Source of the DNA: Pseudomonas ceruminis
Lineage (GTDB): Bacteria > Pseudomonadota > Gammaproteobacteria > Pseudomonadales > Pseudomonadaceae
Assembly: GCF_021602025.1 (NCBI RefSeq)
Contig: NZ_BQHW01000024.1
Coordinates: 44,061-108,060, forward strand
Length of the DNA stretch: 64,000 nucleotides
Reading direction: 5' to 3'
The position numbers were made by a program, and so were the translations under genes. Below are positions 17,519 to 27,310 of the stretch, piece by piece (the stretch's first letter is position 1; each line of letters starts with the position of its first letter). The notes beneath the pieces are model-generated. The model was not told the origin of the DNA. It saw only the letters and a list, made by a program, of their open reading frames with translations, and made no database searches.

Positions 17519-18883
17519 TCACGCCTGCGCCAGCACGCGGCGCCGCACCACCAGGCTGTCCACCACCCACAGCGCCAGCATCGACACGCCCACCAGCGGG
17601 AACACCACGCCCAGCAGCACCATCACCCCGACGGCTGCCTTCCAGCGCGGCAGGCCATGGCGCAGCGGCGGCACGCCGAGCCCCCCGACAGGCCGACGCT
17701 TCCACCACATCACCAGCCCGCTGACCGAGCCCAGCAGAATCATCAGGCATACCAACAGAATGATGGCCTGGTTCAGCGCGCCGAACATCTTGCCCTCATG
17801 CAGCATCACGCCCAGCTCGGTGGCGCGCGCGACTGGGCTGTAGTCCTGCCAGCGCACGTCGGCGAGCACCCGGCCGGTGTACTGGTCGACATGCAACGTT
17901 GCGTCGTTGCGCGGATCGTCAGCGAACACCGCGACGGTGTACACACCGTCTGCAGTGGAGGGCACGGTGATGCTGTAGCCCGGTTCGACCTGGCGTGAGG
18001 TGGCGATGGCTTCTACCTGCTGCAGGGTCACCTGGGGCGCGGCCGGCAGCGCTGACATGCCATGATGCCCCGCATGTTCGGCATGGGCGCCGGACTGCGG
18101 CATCGGCGTGTTTTCCATGGCCCACGGTACTGTCTGGCGATGGGCGCTGTTCAGTTCCCTGGCCTGTTGATCGGACTTCGGCACGTCGTTCCACATGGCC
18201 ACCGGAAAACGGTTCCACAGGTCGGCGTACTGCTTGCCCCACAGGCCCGTCCAGGTCATGCCGCTGAGCAGCATCAGCAACAACAGGGCTGACCCCCAGA
18301 ACCCGCTCACGGCATGCAGGTCACGCCAGAGCACTCGGCCACGGGCCGATAGCCGGGGCCACAGCACGCCGGCACCCTTGCGCCCGCGTGGCCACCACAG
18401 GTAAAGGCCAGACACCACCAGCACGATGCCCCAACCGGCGGCCAGCTCCACCAGCCGGTCGCCGACCGTGCCGACCATCAGCTCACCGTGCAGGGCCCGG
18501 GCGATGGCCTGCAGGTTCTGTTTGCCGTCCTGTTCGCCAAGAATCTTGCCGCTGTACGGGTCGACGAACACGTTCAGCTCGCGGCCACTGTCATGCACCA
18601 CGAATTGCGCGCTGCGCTCGGCGTTGATCGGCGGCAGGTACTGACCTACGTGGCCCTTGGGGTAGGCCTGGCGCACTTCGGCCAGCATCAGGTCGGCGCC
18701 CTGGCGATGATGCCCCGCCTCGACCACCATCAGGTCACGGTACAGCAGCGGGTCCAGCTGGGGCTTGAACAGGTAGATTATCCCGGTGATCGCCAGCAGG
18801 ATCATGAACGGGGCGACGAACAGACCCGCGTAGAAGTGCCAGCGCCAGGCGAGGTTGTAAAAGGAAACACGTGGTCCACTCAT
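17519..18883 (-). CDS. PepSY-associated transmembrane protein
   Basis: A 454-residue inner-membrane protein with four main helices (about 15-37, 140-165, 190-212, 370-395) plus C-terminal hydrophobic segments near 415-440, and two PepSY-type periplasmic regions. Conserved membrane His residues (WRWHFYAG, HGELMVGTVGDR, DLHAVSGFWG, LHEGKMFG) match the family linked to ferric or cupric reduction beside TonB receptors. A Met/His-rich loop (MPQSGAHAEHAGHHGM, about 258-273) suggests copper handling. Strong AGGAGG precedes ATG 18883. It follows oprC, probably reducing Cu(II) in the periplasm. Confidence 0.85.
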   Translation of the reverse strand: MSGPRVSFYNLAWRWHFYAGLFVAPFMILLAITGIIYLFKPQLDPLLYRDLMVVEAGHHRQGADLMLAEVRQAYPKGHVGQYLPPINAERSAQFVVHDSGRELNVFVDPYSGKILGEQDGKQNLQAIARALHGELMVGTVGDRLVELAAGWGIVLVVSGLYLWWPRGRKGAGVLWPRLSARGRVLWRDLHAVSGFWGSALLLLMLLSGMTWTGLWGKQYADLWNRFPVAMWNDVPKSDQQARELNSAHRQTVPWAMENTPMPQSGAHAEHAGHHGMSALPAAPQVTLQQVEAIATSRQVEPGYSITVPSTADGVYTVAVFADDPRNDATLHVDQYTGRVLADVRWQDYSPVARATELGVMLHEGKMFGALNQAIILLVCLMILLGSVSGLVMWWKRRPVGGLGVPPLRHGLPRWKAAVGVMVLLGVVFPLVGVSMLALWVVDSLVVRRRVLAQA

Positions 18884-18940
18884 GGGAACCTCCTGTTGAC
18901 CAGTAAGGGGCGCAACCCGAGGTAGCGCCCATGGTTATTG

Positions 18941-21007
18941 TCAGAAGCTCAAGTCGACCTTGGTCCAGAAGGTCCTGCCGGGCTCGTTCACCGGCTGTGG
19001 ATCGGTGGCCGGGTAACCGAACCCGGCGTTCCCGGCCAGGTTCAGGTGCTCGGCGTAGGTTTTGTCGAACAGGTTGTCGACCCCCGCGCTGAGCTTGAGA
19101 TTCTGGTTCACCTTGTAGGCACCATTGAACGAGAACACGCCGAACCCGGCGCTCTTGTCGTAGTCCTTGCCGACCACGTTGCCCTGGTTTTCCGCGATGC
19201 GGTTCTGCGCCGCGACCAGCCGCCACAACGCCCCCACGCTCCAGGTATCACGGCTGTAGGTCAGGCCCAGGCGGCTTTCCAGAGGAGGCATTTGCGGCAG
19301 CGCCTTGCCGTCGCTGCTGTTCTTGCCCCAGGCGTAGGCCAGGGTGGCGTCGGCCTTCCAGCTGTCCGTTAGCTTGTAGGCGGCGCCCAGTTCGCCGCCC
19401 ATGATGCGCGCGTCGATGTTCTGCGCCTGGGAGGTGCCCATGCCCATCATGCCGGTGCGGTAGTCGAACAGGATGTAGTCGCGGATCTGCCCGACATAAC
19501 CCGAGGCCCAGGCCTCCAGGCGTTCGTTGCGGTACTGGATGCCGACGTCGAGCTGGGTGGTCTTCTCAGGCTTGATGCCGTCGAAGGCGTTGGCAGCACC
19601 AGGCGGCGCCAGCTTGGGCGAAAACAGTTCCCAGTAGTCGGGGAAGCGTTGGGCGTGGCCCAGGCCGATGTAGGTAGTGGCAGGGAGGCCGGCCAGGTCG
19701 TGCTCGTAGCGCACGAAGCCGCTGGGCAGGGTATCGGCGCGGGTATCGCCTTCGGTTGCGCTGCCAGCCCGGAAGTCGCGCGCCGACGCGCGGTCCAGGC
19801 GGGCACCGGTGATCAGCCGGTCTTCACCGGTGGCGTACCAGGTCAGTTCGCCGAAGGCACCATAGTTGTGGAAGTCGGCGTCCTTGGTCCAGGGCTGGCC
19901 CTTGTGGGCATCGACGCCCATGCCGCCACGTTGGCGGTGTTCGTTGGTCTGGGCGTCGATGCCGCTGATCAGTTGTACGTCGGCCCACCGCCAGGTGGCC
20001 TTGAGCCGCGCCCCCAAGGTGCGTCGGTCGACGTTGCTGACCATGGGCATGCCCATCATGCCGCTGCCTGACGGTGTGCGCAGGCTGTAGTTGTCCATCA
20101 CATGGTCGGCGTAGTTGTAGTAGACCTGCGCCTCGACCTTGTCGAGCACCTCGCCCAGGTTTGATTTTTCAAAGCGCAGGCCCAGGCTTTCGCGCTTGAA
20201 CTGCGAGCCGTCCATGCCGCGCCCGGCATAGCGGGCCTCGCCGTCGCCCTTGCCGGCCGTGAGTTCCAGCAGGGTGTCCTGGTCGGGTGTCCAGCCCAGG
20301 GTGACATCGCCGTTCCATTTGTCCCAGCGCGAGGGCACGGTATCGCCGCCGCCGTCCTTGTAGTCGTCCGAACGCGACTGATTGCCCACGAAACGTGCAT
20401 AGGCCTGGCTGTTGCCGGCGGCGGCGTCGAGCACCTTGTCGAAGCGGCCGTTGGAACCGGCCAACAAGCTGGCGTTGACTCGGCTACCGAGGGTGCCGAA
20501 CTGCTCCGGCTCACGTTCGAAGAGGATGGTGCCAGCCGAGCCTCCCGGGCCCCAGATCACGCTTTGCGGGCCCTTGATCACGGTGAGGCGGTCGTAGGTT
20601 TCAGGTGCGATGTAGGAGGTGGGGGCGTCCATGCGGTTGGGGCAGGCACCGAGCATCACTCCCCCGTTGGTGAGGATGTTCAGGCGGGAGCCGAACATGC
20701 CGCGCAGCACCGGGTCGCCGTTGGTGCCGCCGGCACGGATGGCCGAGAAACCGGGGATGGTCTTGAGGTAGTCGGCGCCATCGCTGGCCGGCACCGGCTG
20801 GCGCGGGTCCTTCGGGTTGGTGACCACGGTCAGGGGTGAACTGGGCGCGACGGCGGTGATGACCGTGGGGCTTAGCTCGGGCGCGTCGAGGGCGTGGCCT
20901 TCATGGCCTGGGTCGCCGGCCAGGGCCATGGGTGCGAGCAGCGAGCCGCAGACTGCGGCAAGCGTTCCTCGCAGGTAAGGGGCAAAAACAGGGATGCAGC
21001 CGGACAT
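18941..21007 (-). CDS. oprC: TonB-dependent copper receptor OprC
   Basis: A 688-residue outer-membrane receptor: signal peptide (1-30), plug domain beginning 'SPTVITAVAPSSPLTVVTNP', then a 22-strand barrel ending in FWTKVDLSF with a terminal Phe. The Met/Cys-containing plug segment 'GGVMLGACPNRMDAPTSYIA' and the Met-rich loops 'GSGMMGMPMV' and 'TGMMGMGTS' are characteristic of OprC/NosA, which binds copper. It imports copper across the outer membrane with TonB energy. It sits between two DUF2946/PCuAC genes and the PepSY gene, all on the same strand. Confidence 0.92.
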   Translation of the reverse strand: MSGCIPVFAPYLRGTLAAVCGSLLAPMALAGDPGHEGHALDAPELSPTVITAVAPSSPLTVVTNPKDPRQPVPASDGADYLKTIPGFSAIRAGGTNGDPVLRGMFGSRLNILTNGGVMLGACPNRMDAPTSYIAPETYDRLTVIKGPQSVIWGPGGSAGTILFEREPEQFGTLGSRVNASLLAGSNGRFDKVLDAAAGNSQAYARFVGNQSRSDDYKDGGGDTVPSRWDKWNGDVTLGWTPDQDTLLELTAGKGDGEARYAGRGMDGSQFKRESLGLRFEKSNLGEVLDKVEAQVYYNYADHVMDNYSLRTPSGSGMMGMPMVSNVDRRTLGARLKATWRWADVQLISGIDAQTNEHRQRGGMGVDAHKGQPWTKDADFHNYGAFGELTWYATGEDRLITGARLDRASARDFRAGSATEGDTRADTLPSGFVRYEHDLAGLPATTYIGLGHAQRFPDYWELFSPKLAPPGAANAFDGIKPEKTTQLDVGIQYRNERLEAWASGYVGQIRDYILFDYRTGMMGMGTSQAQNIDARIMGGELGAAYKLTDSWKADATLAYAWGKNSSDGKALPQMPPLESRLGLTYSRDTWSVGALWRLVAAQNRIAENQGNVVGKDYDKSAGFGVFSFNGAYKVNQNLKLSAGVDNLFDKTYAEHLNLAGNAGFGYPATDPQPVNEPGRTFWTKVDLSF

Positions 21008-21073
21008 AGTGATTCCAGTCGATCAGTCATGGGGTGGCGCGAAGCCTCCTGGCTCCGTGCGGCAAAGGTGTTT

Positions 21074-21502
21074 TCAGAGGCTGATCGGATGGGGTGGTGC
21101 ACGGCTGCGGGCACCGGGGAACACAGCCTGCCGGGCATGGCCCTGGTGCGTCGGCGCGAAGATGCGGTTGCTGGGAACAATGACGCTGGCGCTGAGCGGG
21201 CTGAGGGTTTGCGGTAATGCGGGGCAATTGAACAACAGGCTGCAGTAGCCGCACTTTTCCCACATCACGTGCAACTGGCCATCGTCACCATGGCCGTGAT
21301 GTGCATCGCCGTGCGTGTGCCCGGCCTCCATGGCCATGCCCATCGGCATGTTCATGCCGGCGTGATGATCCATCGGCATCGCCTGGGAAATCAGCGGGCC
21401 GATGAAAATCATCCACATGGCGAACAGACTCAGCCAGCCGCCACCCACGCGCCTACGCTCAGGGCGGGTGATACGGCTGGTGCTGTTACACGGCAGGCTC
21501 AT
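21074..21502 (-). CDS. DUF2946 protein, His/Met-rich (copper cluster)
   Basis: A 142-residue protein with one N-terminal hydrophobic helix (GGWLSLFAMWMIFIGPLISQA) followed by a dense His/Met region (MPMDHHAGMNMPMGMAMEAG, then HTHGDAHHGHGD) and a WEKCGYCSLL motif with two Cys, the DUF2946 signature. Such a composition suits weak copper binding in the periplasm. It is placed between the PCuAC chaperone and OprC, with 66 bases to oprC. Biochemical function unknown. Confidence 0.8.
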   Translation of the reverse strand: MSLPCNSTSRITRPERRRVGGGWLSLFAMWMIFIGPLISQAMPMDHHAGMNMPMGMAMEAGHTHGDAHHGHGDDGQLHVMWEKCGYCSLLFNCPALPQTLSPLSASVIVPSNRIFAPTHQGHARQAVFPGARSRAPPHPISL

Positions 21503-21528
21503 GGTGGCAAGCGCCTGTCAGCCAGAAC

Positions 21529-22014
21529 TCAGTGCGCGTGTTCGTGGCCTTGAGCTTGGTCTGCCGGTGGCTGCTTCTGCACGGCCACGTCGACGGTGAT
21601 GTCGCCGGCCTTCTCGAAGTGCAGGGTCAGCGGGAAGCGCTTGCCGTCGCTAAGCAGGCTGCGGTCCCTGGGCTGCATGAGCATCACGTGGTAGGCGCTG
21701 GGGGCAAAGACCAGGTCCTTGCCAGCCGGTACGGCCACGCTCTGCACCTGCTGCATCTTCATGGTACCGCTGGTGGTCAGCACATGCTCGTGCAGTTGCG
21801 CGTCCGCGCTGATCGGGCTGTCGACGCTGAGCAGGCGGTCATCGGCCTTGCCGTTGTTGTGCACGACAAAATACGCGGCAACGTTCGGCGCATTCGGTGG
21901 CAGTTCAAGCGACCAGGGGTGGGCGATGTGCAGATCGCCCACGGTGTATTCATGGGCATTGGCGAAGGCGCCGGGCAGCAGCAAGGCGGCCATTACAAGA
22001 GCTTGCTTGAGCAT
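21529..22014 (-). CDS. Periplasmic copper chaperone, PCuAC family
   Basis: A 161-residue protein with a signal peptide (1-21, NAHE junction). The PCuAC copper site is recognisable as H-x10-M with later 'HVMLMQP': LHEHVLTTSGTMKMQQV then YHVMLM. A His-rich tail (GHEHAH) closes the protein. PCuAC proteins carry Cu(I) in the periplasm, for example toward cytochrome oxidase. GGAGAG precedes ATG 22014. It lies 26 bases upstream of the second DUF2946 gene, so co-transcription is likely. Confidence 0.9.
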   Translation of the reverse strand: MLKQALVMAALLLPGAFANAHEYTVGDLHIAHPWSLELPPNAPNVAAYFVVHNNGKADDRLLSVDSPISADAQLHEHVLTTSGTMKMQQVQSVAVPAGKDLVFAPSAYHVMLMQPRDRSLLSDGKRFPLTLHFEKAGDITVDVAVQKQPPADQAQGHEHAH

Positions 22015-22062
22015 GGTGTAACTCTCCGTTCTGTTCAGATTCAGGCAGACAGCGTGATGAAC

Positions 22063-22452
22063 TCAGGCCAGGGGAGAGGCACGGGGGTTTAGCGCGGGCC
22101 ATAGCTGGCGCGGCGTCGGCTGGTAGCGGGTGAGCGGTGGCGTATGCTCCGCCAATAGCGTGGGCGGGTTGTGCAATTGGGGCGGGTAGCCCGGCAAGGC
22201 CAGCAGTGGTGCGCCGCCAGAGCAGCACCAGCAGTGCTGCATGTTGGAGTGCTCGTCGCTTTGCGTGCCAAGGTCGATCTTGGCCAACGCCTGCACATCG
22301 ACCTTGGCCTTGCCTGCCATGCTGGAACAGAACGCCCCCCATAGCAGCTGCTCGGCCGGGCCTTTGGGCGCGGCAGAGGACAGCGGCATGGCCAGCAGGT
22401 TGAACAGCACTGCAAGGCAGGCTATCCAGGCAATGTGCCGACGTGGGGGCAT
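22063..22452 (-). CDS. DUF2946 protein, first gene of the copper cluster
   Basis: A 129-residue protein with an N-terminal hydrophobic segment (HIAWIACLAVLFNLLAMPLS) and the Cys motif 'MQHCWCCSGGAPLLAL' near the middle, matching the DUF2946 pattern. It is a diverged paralogue of the His/Met-rich DUF2946 protein two genes downstream, without its His/Met tract. Probably periplasmic and membrane-tethered. It heads the cluster DUF2946-PCuAC-DUF2946-oprC-PepSY. The upstream 193-base gap (22453-22645) holds a possible -10 TACAAT near 22480 and REP-like 'cgccggcaagc', but no copper operator was recognised. Confidence 0.75.
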   Translation of the reverse strand: MPPRRHIAWIACLAVLFNLLAMPLSSAAPKGPAEQLLWGAFCSSMAGKAKVDVQALAKIDLGTQSDEHSNMQHCWCCSGGAPLLALPGYPPQLHNPPTLLAEHTPPLTRYQPTPRQLWPALNPRASPLA

Positions 22453-22645
22453 GGAGAGATCCGGTCAGGAATCGTGGTGGCTATTGTACGGCGGAGTATA
22501 GGTAAAAAAGGTGGGGTGCGGTGAAGTGACGCAGGTGGGCGATGCTATCGGGGCTGCTTCGCGACTGGACCGCCGGCAAGCTGGCCCCCGCAGAAATCAG
22601 CGGCGCTTGCCGTACTCGGGGCGCCGCTGCCTTGCTCAAGGGCTA

Positions 22646-23500
22646 TCAACCCTTGCTACGGCCCATCAGGCCGCGGACGGTCTCCTGCAGGTCCGCCGGC
22701 AACACCACCACCTTGGCATTGCTGCTGCTGGCCAGGCTTTCCATGGCACCCACATACCGCTCCCCCAGCAGGTACATGGCCGGCACCGTTTCATTGCCCA
22801 CCGCTTCCTTGACCAGCGAAATTGCCCTTGCCGACGCTTGTGCCAGGTTGATCTGAGCCTCGGCATCGAGCTTGGCCGATTGCAGCCGTGCCTCGGCTTC
22901 CAGAATTGCCGCCTGCTTGGCACCTTCGGCGCGGGTCACATCGGCTTTTCGTTCACGCTCGGCGGCCGCCTGGCGCTCCATGGCCAGTTGCATGTTCTGG
23001 GACGGCTTGATGTCCTGAATCTCCACCGAACGCACGGTCACCCCCCAGTCCTCGGTCTGCTCCGACATCGCTTCACGCAAGCGTGCCTTGATCTGCTCGC
23101 GGCTCGACAGCGCCTCGTCCAGGTCCATGGCGCCCACGATGGCACGCAGCGATGTCATGGTCAGACTGGTGACGGCAAACGAGAAGTTCTGCACGCCATA
23201 GGACGCCTTCTGAGGGTCGACCACCTTGGCAAAGCACAGGGCATTGGCAACGATCACGGCGTTGTCGCGGGTGATGATTTCCTGCTCCTGCACGTCGAGG
23301 ATGATGTCCTTGGTCGGCAGCCGGTAGGCAACCACGTCCATGTACGGGATGACAATGTTCAGGCCGGGCTTGAGGGTGCTGTGGTAGCGGCCCAGGCGCT
23401 CGACGATCCACTCTTCGCCCTGGGGCACGATGCGCACCCCCTTGAAGACGGTAACCAATACAAATGCGGCAAGGGTGCCGACGACGATGAGGCTGGTCAT
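22646..23500 (-). CDS. SPFH/band-7 stomatin-like membrane protein (QmcA-type)
   Basis: A 284-residue protein with one N-terminal membrane helix (3-19), the SPFH domain (about 22-180, with 'RIVPQGEEWIVERLGRYH' and 'DVQEQEIITRDNAVIVANAL') and a helical, Ala/Glu-rich region (180-230). Stomatin-like proteins form large membrane-bound rings that organise microdomains and modulate proteases. It follows a NfeD gene by 27 bases, the classic stomatin-NfeD pair. Confidence 0.9.
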   Translation of the reverse strand: MTSLIVVGTLAAFVLVTVFKGVRIVPQGEEWIVERLGRYHSTLKPGLNIVIPYMDVVAYRLPTKDIILDVQEQEIITRDNAVIVANALCFAKVVDPQKASYGVQNFSFAVTSLTMTSLRAIVGAMDLDEALSSREQIKARLREAMSEQTEDWGVTVRSVEIQDIKPSQNMQLAMERQAAAERERKADVTRAEGAKQAAILEAEARLQSAKLDAEAQINLAQASARAISLVKEAVGNETVPAMYLLGERYVGAMESLASSSNAKVVVLPADLQETVRGLMGRSKG

Positions 23501-23527
23501 GCTGCGAACGTCCTTTTCAGTAAAGAG

Positions 23528-23965
23528 TCAGGCCCGAATGACCCGGGCAGTATTGCCTTCGATGGCGACGAGGCGCACGCGCTCGCCGGAGGGGATGTCA
23601 CTGTCGGCGACGCAGGTCCACTGCTCGTTGCCGAGGATCGGCTTCTGGAAGCGCACGCGGCCTTTCTGGAATTGTGAAACGCTGCTGGTCAACAGCCCGA
23701 CTTCACCGATCACGCTGTCGGCAGTCCAGCGCACATCCGGCTGCTTGCGCCGGAACACCTTGAACCACAGGGCCGTGGTGAGCGAAGAGAACAGCACCCA
23801 CAGCAGACCCTGCATATCCAGTTGCAGGCTGGGGGCGGCGAGCGAAACGAGCGAGACCAGCACGGCGCCGATGCCGAACCAGAGAATGAAGAACGTGGGC
23901 AGGACCAGCTCGAGCAGAATCAGCGCGATACCGAAGACCAGCCAGATCCACCATTGCATTTCCAT
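23528..23965 (-). CDS. NfeD-family membrane protein
   Basis: A 145-residue short-form NfeD: two or three N-terminal helices (5-50, 52-72) and a C-terminal OB-fold (about 80-145, 'GEVGLLTSSV' to 'VRLVAIEGNTARVI'). NfeD partners stomatin-like proteins in membrane quality control. It lies directly before the band-7 gene and is the first gene of this pair. The 143-base gap to cobK (23966-24108) shows no recognisable element. Confidence 0.9.
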   Translation of the reverse strand: MEMQWWIWLVFGIALILLELVLPTFFILWFGIGAVLVSLVSLAAPSLQLDMQGLLWVLFSSLTTALWFKVFRRKQPDVRWTADSVIGEVGLLTSSVSQFQKGRVRFQKPILGNEQWTCVADSDIPSGERVRLVAIEGNTARVIRA

Positions 23966-24108
23966 ATGAGTGAAGCCTTCCGGGGGAGGGGCGATGATTT
24001 TAAGGGTGTCGACCGTCCAATGGCCACATGAAGGTATCTAACTTCAACGGTGGGAATGCTCAATTGTTGCTGTAGGACATACGAATGGAACCCGCCAATC
24101 AGGAACGA

Positions 24109-24828
24109 TCAGAATCCGAGGGCGGAAAGCAGCAGACGGGGTTGGCTGAAGACGCAGTCAGCCTCGGGCAGTGTCGGCCGTTTCAGCACAAGCACCGGCA
24201 CACCGCGCTCACGCGCCACTTCAAGCTTGGGTTCGGTCGCCACGCTGCCGCTGTTCTTGCTGACTAGCACATCAATATTGCGCCGTGCGAACAGCGCCCG
24301 TTCATCTTCCAGATGAAACGGCCCGCGCGCGCCGATCACTTCGCAGCGCTCGTTGCCGGGGCAGGCTTCCAGCGCCCGCAGGGTCCAGAACTGCTCCGGC
24401 GGAATGTCGTCAAGGTGTAGCAGCGGTTCACGCCCGAGGGTGAACAACGGCCGCCGAAATGGCCTGAGCGCCTCGATCAGCCCTGCCCAGTCATCCACTT
24501 CGCGCCAGTCATCACCCGGCTGCGCCTGCCAGGCCGGACGGCGCAAGGCCCAGCAGGGAATGCCGACGGCATAGGCGGCCGCAGCGGCATTGCGGCTGAT
24601 CTGTGCAGCGTAGGGGTGGGTCGCGTCGATCAGCAGCGTGATACCCGCTTCACGCAGGTAGGTGGCCAAACCGTCGGCACCGCCGTAGCCCCCCACCCGT
24701 ACCTGGCATGCCAGGTCCTGTGGCACGCGGCCGATACCCGCCAGGCTGTAGACATGCTCCGGCCCGAGCTGGCGAGCGATGGCCAAGGCTTCGGTGACAC
24801 CGCCTAGCAACAGGATACGCCGGCTCAT
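24109..24828 (-). CDS. cobK: Precorrin-6A reductase CobK
   Basis: A 239-residue NADPH-dependent reductase of the CobK/CbiJ family, with the Rossmann start '[18 protein letters not shown]' and the motifs '[16 protein letters not shown]' and '[20 protein letters not shown]', all characteristic. It reduces precorrin-6A (or its cobalt form) in cobalamin ring synthesis. ATG 24828 overlaps the cbiD stop by 4 bases. It is the last gene of the cobL-cbiD-cobK operon. Confidence 0.93.
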   Translation of the reverse strand: MSRRILLLGGVTEALAIARQLGPEHVYSLAGIGRVPQDLACQVRVGGYGGADGLATYLREAGITLLIDATHPYAAQISRNAAAAAYAVGIPCWALRRPAWQAQPGDDWREVDDWAGLIEALRPFRRPLFTLGREPLLHLDDIPPEQFWTLRALEACPGNERCEVIGARGPFHLEDERALFARRNIDVLVSKNSGSVATEPKLEVARERGVPVLVLKRPTLPEADCVFSQPRLLLSALGF

Positions 24829-25919
24829 TGCACGCCTGCCTTGCCGACGATGCCACCCTGGCGATCGATGGCGAACACTTCCACCGCTACCTGTGCCGGC
24901 ACCACGCTGCGGGCAAACGCCAGGGCATGGGCGCACACCGCATCGCCCAGCGGGACTGCGGCTGCATGCGCCAGTGCCAGGGCTTGCTGACTGGTGTTGG
25001 CGGCAATGATCGCTGCCTGCAGGTCGGCATCGGCGCCAAGGTCTGCCGCCCAGCCAGCCAACTGTGGCAGGTCGATGCTCGAGTGGCGGCTGTGCAGGTC
25101 CATGTGCCCGGCGGCCAATTTGCTGATCTTGCCGAAGCCACCACACAGTGACAGACGGGGCACCGGCACCTTGCGCAGGTGCTTGAGCACCGCGCCGACA
25201 AAGTCGCCCATCTCGATCAGGGCGATCTCCGGCAGGCCGTAGACGCGGCGCATGGTGTCTTCGCTGGCATTGCCGGTGCAGGCGGCGATATGCGTGTAGC
25301 CATTGGTGTGGGCCACGTCGATGCCCTGGTGGATGGAGGCGATGTAGGCCGCGCAGGAGAACGGCCGGACGATGCCACTGGTGCCGAGAATCGACAAACC
25401 ACCGAGGATGCCCAGGCGCGGGTTCATGGTTTTCAGTGCCAAAGCCTCGCCGCCTTGCACATTCACCGTGACCTCGAAGCCGCCGCTGTAATTGCAGCCG
25501 TCGGCCAACTGCTGCAGGTGCTCGCTGATCATGCGCCGCGGCACCGGGTTGATCGCCGGTTCACCCACGGCCAGCACCAGACCGGGGCGGGTGACCGTTC
25601 CAACACCCTGGCCCGCGACAAAGCGTATGCCGGGCTCGTCCAGCAGGCGCACTTGGCTGTAAAGCAGTGCGCCATGGGTGACATCCGGGTCGTCGCCGGC
25701 ATCCTTGAGGGTGCCGGCTTCTGCCCGTTCGCCGTCGCGGCGGCAGAACTCCAGGCGCATCTGCACCACCTTGCCCTTGGGCAGGGTGATGCTCACTGCA
25801 TCGTCACATAGACCAGTGAGCAGCAGGCGTGCGGCCGCCAGGCTGGTGGCGGTGGCACAGCTGCCGGTGGTCAGGCCGCTGCGCAGGGGGGCGGGTTGTT
25901 CACGGGTTTCTTCACGCAT
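24825..25919 (-). CDS. cbiD: Precorrin-5B (C1)-methyltransferase CbiD
   Basis: A 364-residue CbiD protein with the diagnostic '[20 protein letters not shown]' start, '[16 protein letters not shown]' and '[20 protein letters not shown]'. In the anaerobic pathway CbiD methylates C-1 of cobalt-precorrin-5B. Here it occurs beside CobG, the oxygen-dependent enzyme, apparently in place of CobF. ATG 25919 overlaps the cobL stop by 8 bases. See the finding on the hybrid pathway. Confidence 0.93.
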   Translation of the reverse strand: MREETREQPAPLRSGLTTGSCATATSLAAARLLLTGLCDDAVSITLPKGKVVQMRLEFCRRDGERAEAGTLKDAGDDPDVTHGALLYSQVRLLDEPGIRFVAGQGVGTVTRPGLVLAVGEPAINPVPRRMISEHLQQLADGCNYSGGFEVTVNVQGGEALALKTMNPRLGILGGLSILGTSGIVRPFSCAAYIASIHQGIDVAHTNGYTHIAACTGNASEDTMRRVYGLPEIALIEMGDFVGAVLKHLRKVPVPRLSLCGGFGKISKLAAGHMDLHSRHSSIDLPQLAGWAADLGADADLQAAIIAANTSQQALALAHAAAVPLGDAVCAHALAFARSVVPAQVAVEVFAIDRQGGIVGKAGVQ

Positions 25920-27123
25920 CGCGAGGCTTGACCACATCGAGCAAGGTAATCGGCAATGCCTGGCGCCAGGTGTCGAAGGCGCCCAGCGGCTGGGCCTGGG
26001 CGACATGGATGCGGGTCAGTTCGCCGCCATGCTGTTCGCGCCAATGGGCCAAAGCCAGCTCGCTCTGCAAGGTCACCGCGTTGGCCACCAGCCGGCCGCC
26101 TGGGCGCAGGCGCTCCCAGCACAGCGCCAGCACGCCTTCGCGGGTGACGCCGCCGCCGATGAAGATGGCATCCGGGCGCTCCAGTTCCGCCAGAGCCTCT
26201 GGCGCTTTGCCGCGCACCACTTGCAGGCCGGGCACACCGAGGGCATCGCGGTTGTGCTCGATGAAACCCTGCCGGCCTTCGTCGGCCTCGATCGCCAGGG
26301 CTCGGCAGGCGGGGTGGGCGCGCATCCATTCGATACCGATCGAACCGCAGCCAGCGCCGACATCCCACAGTAGCTCCCCAGGCTGGGGCGCCAGCCGGGC
26401 GAGGGTGATGGCGCGCACGTCACGTTTGGTCAGCTGGCCGTCATGGCGGAAGGCGCTGTCTGGCAAGCCTGCAAGCGGCGAGAGGCGCGGGGTATCCGGG
26501 TTGGCCCGGCACTCGATGGCGACCAGGTTAAGGGCGGCGACCTGGGGCGCTGCCCAGTCATCGGCGGTGCCCACAAGCCGCCGCTCAGCCGCACCGCCGA
26601 GGTGCTCGAGCACCTGCAGGCGGCTTGGCCCAAAGCCTCGTGCGCACAGCAGCGCTGCAATGGCCGCAGGGCTGTGGCCGTCGTTGCTAAGCACCAGCAG
26701 GCGTACGCCGCTGTACAGGTGGGCGTTGAGGATCGACAGGGGGCGTGCCACCAGCGACACCACCTGAGTGTCTTGCAGCGGCCAGCCTAGGCGTGCGGCG
26801 GCCAGGGCACACGAGGAAGGCATCGGCAGCACGTGCATTTCTTCGGCCGGTATCTGCCGCGCCAGGCTGGCGCCGACGCCGTAGAACATCGGGTCTGCGC
26901 TGGCCAGCACGCATACGGGCTCGCCGCGCAGGGCCAGCACCGGGGCCAGCGAGAACGGGCTGGGCCAATCCTGGCGGGCAGCGCTGATGCAGCGTGGCAG
27001 CAAGGCCAGCTGGCGTGGGCTGCCGACGATCCGCGAAGCGCCGAGCAGGGCGCGCCGGGCCTGCTTGCCCAGGCCGTTGAAGCCGTCTTCGCCGATGCCT
27101 ACTACTGTCAGCCAGGGTGTCAT
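25912..27123 (-). CDS. cobL: Precorrin-6Y C5,15-methyltransferase (decarboxylating) CobL (CbiE-CbiT fusion)
   Basis: A 403-residue fusion: the N-terminal tetrapyrrole methylase domain (CbiE, 1-200, opening '[17 protein letters not shown]') and the C-terminal SAM-dependent decarboxylating methylase (CbiT, about 215-403, motif I '[19 protein letters not shown]'). It methylates C-5 and C-15 and decarboxylates the C-12 acetate. ATG 27123 is chosen with GGAA 9 bases upstream; an in-frame ATG at 27141 is possible. First gene of the minus-strand cob operon. Confidence 0.92.
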   Translation of the reverse strand: MTPWLTVVGIGEDGFNGLGKQARRALLGASRIVGSPRQLALLPRCISAARQDWPSPFSLAPVLALRGEPVCVLASADPMFYGVGASLARQIPAEEMHVLPMPSSCALAAARLGWPLQDTQVVSLVARPLSILNAHLYSGVRLLVLSNDGHSPAAIAALLCARGFGPSRLQVLEHLGGAAERRLVGTADDWAAPQVAALNLVAIECRANPDTPRLSPLAGLPDSAFRHDGQLTKRDVRAITLARLAPQPGELLWDVGAGCGSIGIEWMRAHPACRALAIEADEGRQGFIEHNRDALGVPGLQVVRGKAPEALAELERPDAIFIGGGVTREGVLALCWERLRPGGRLVANAVTLQSELALAHWREQHGGELTRIHVAQAQPLGAFDTWRQALPITLLDVVKPRDA

Positions 27124-27149
27124 GTATTTCTGTTCCGCCATTTTGGGGG

Positions 27150-27260
27150 CCGCGTCGCGGTCTTGCCCGCAAAAGGGGCGACGCGGTGATGATTTTTTGC
27201 TCAATCGCCAACGGTGCTCGACCACCGGTTTTTCATGCCGCCGGCCAAAGCAGGCATAAT
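27150..27260. promoter_or_regulatory. Divergent cobL/cobG control region
   Basis: The 170 or so bases between cobL and cobG hold a 9-base inverted repeat CCGCGTCGC/GCGACGCGG (27150-27158, 27178-27186) and, toward cobG, a -10-like CATAAT (27255-27260) with only a weak -35 (TTCATG). No B12-box or four-way-junction cobalamin riboswitch pattern was recognised, although such riboswitches often control cob operons elsewhere. Confidence 0.35.
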
Positions 27261-27310
27261 ACCGCGCCTTCTACACTCAAGCGCACATTCAGCGATTGCC
27301 GGACACCCCT

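Noticed and set aside
27124-27295. Possible cobalamin riboswitch between cobL and cobG
   Set aside because: No B12 box or long structured leader was recognised; only a short inverted repeat and a weak promoter.
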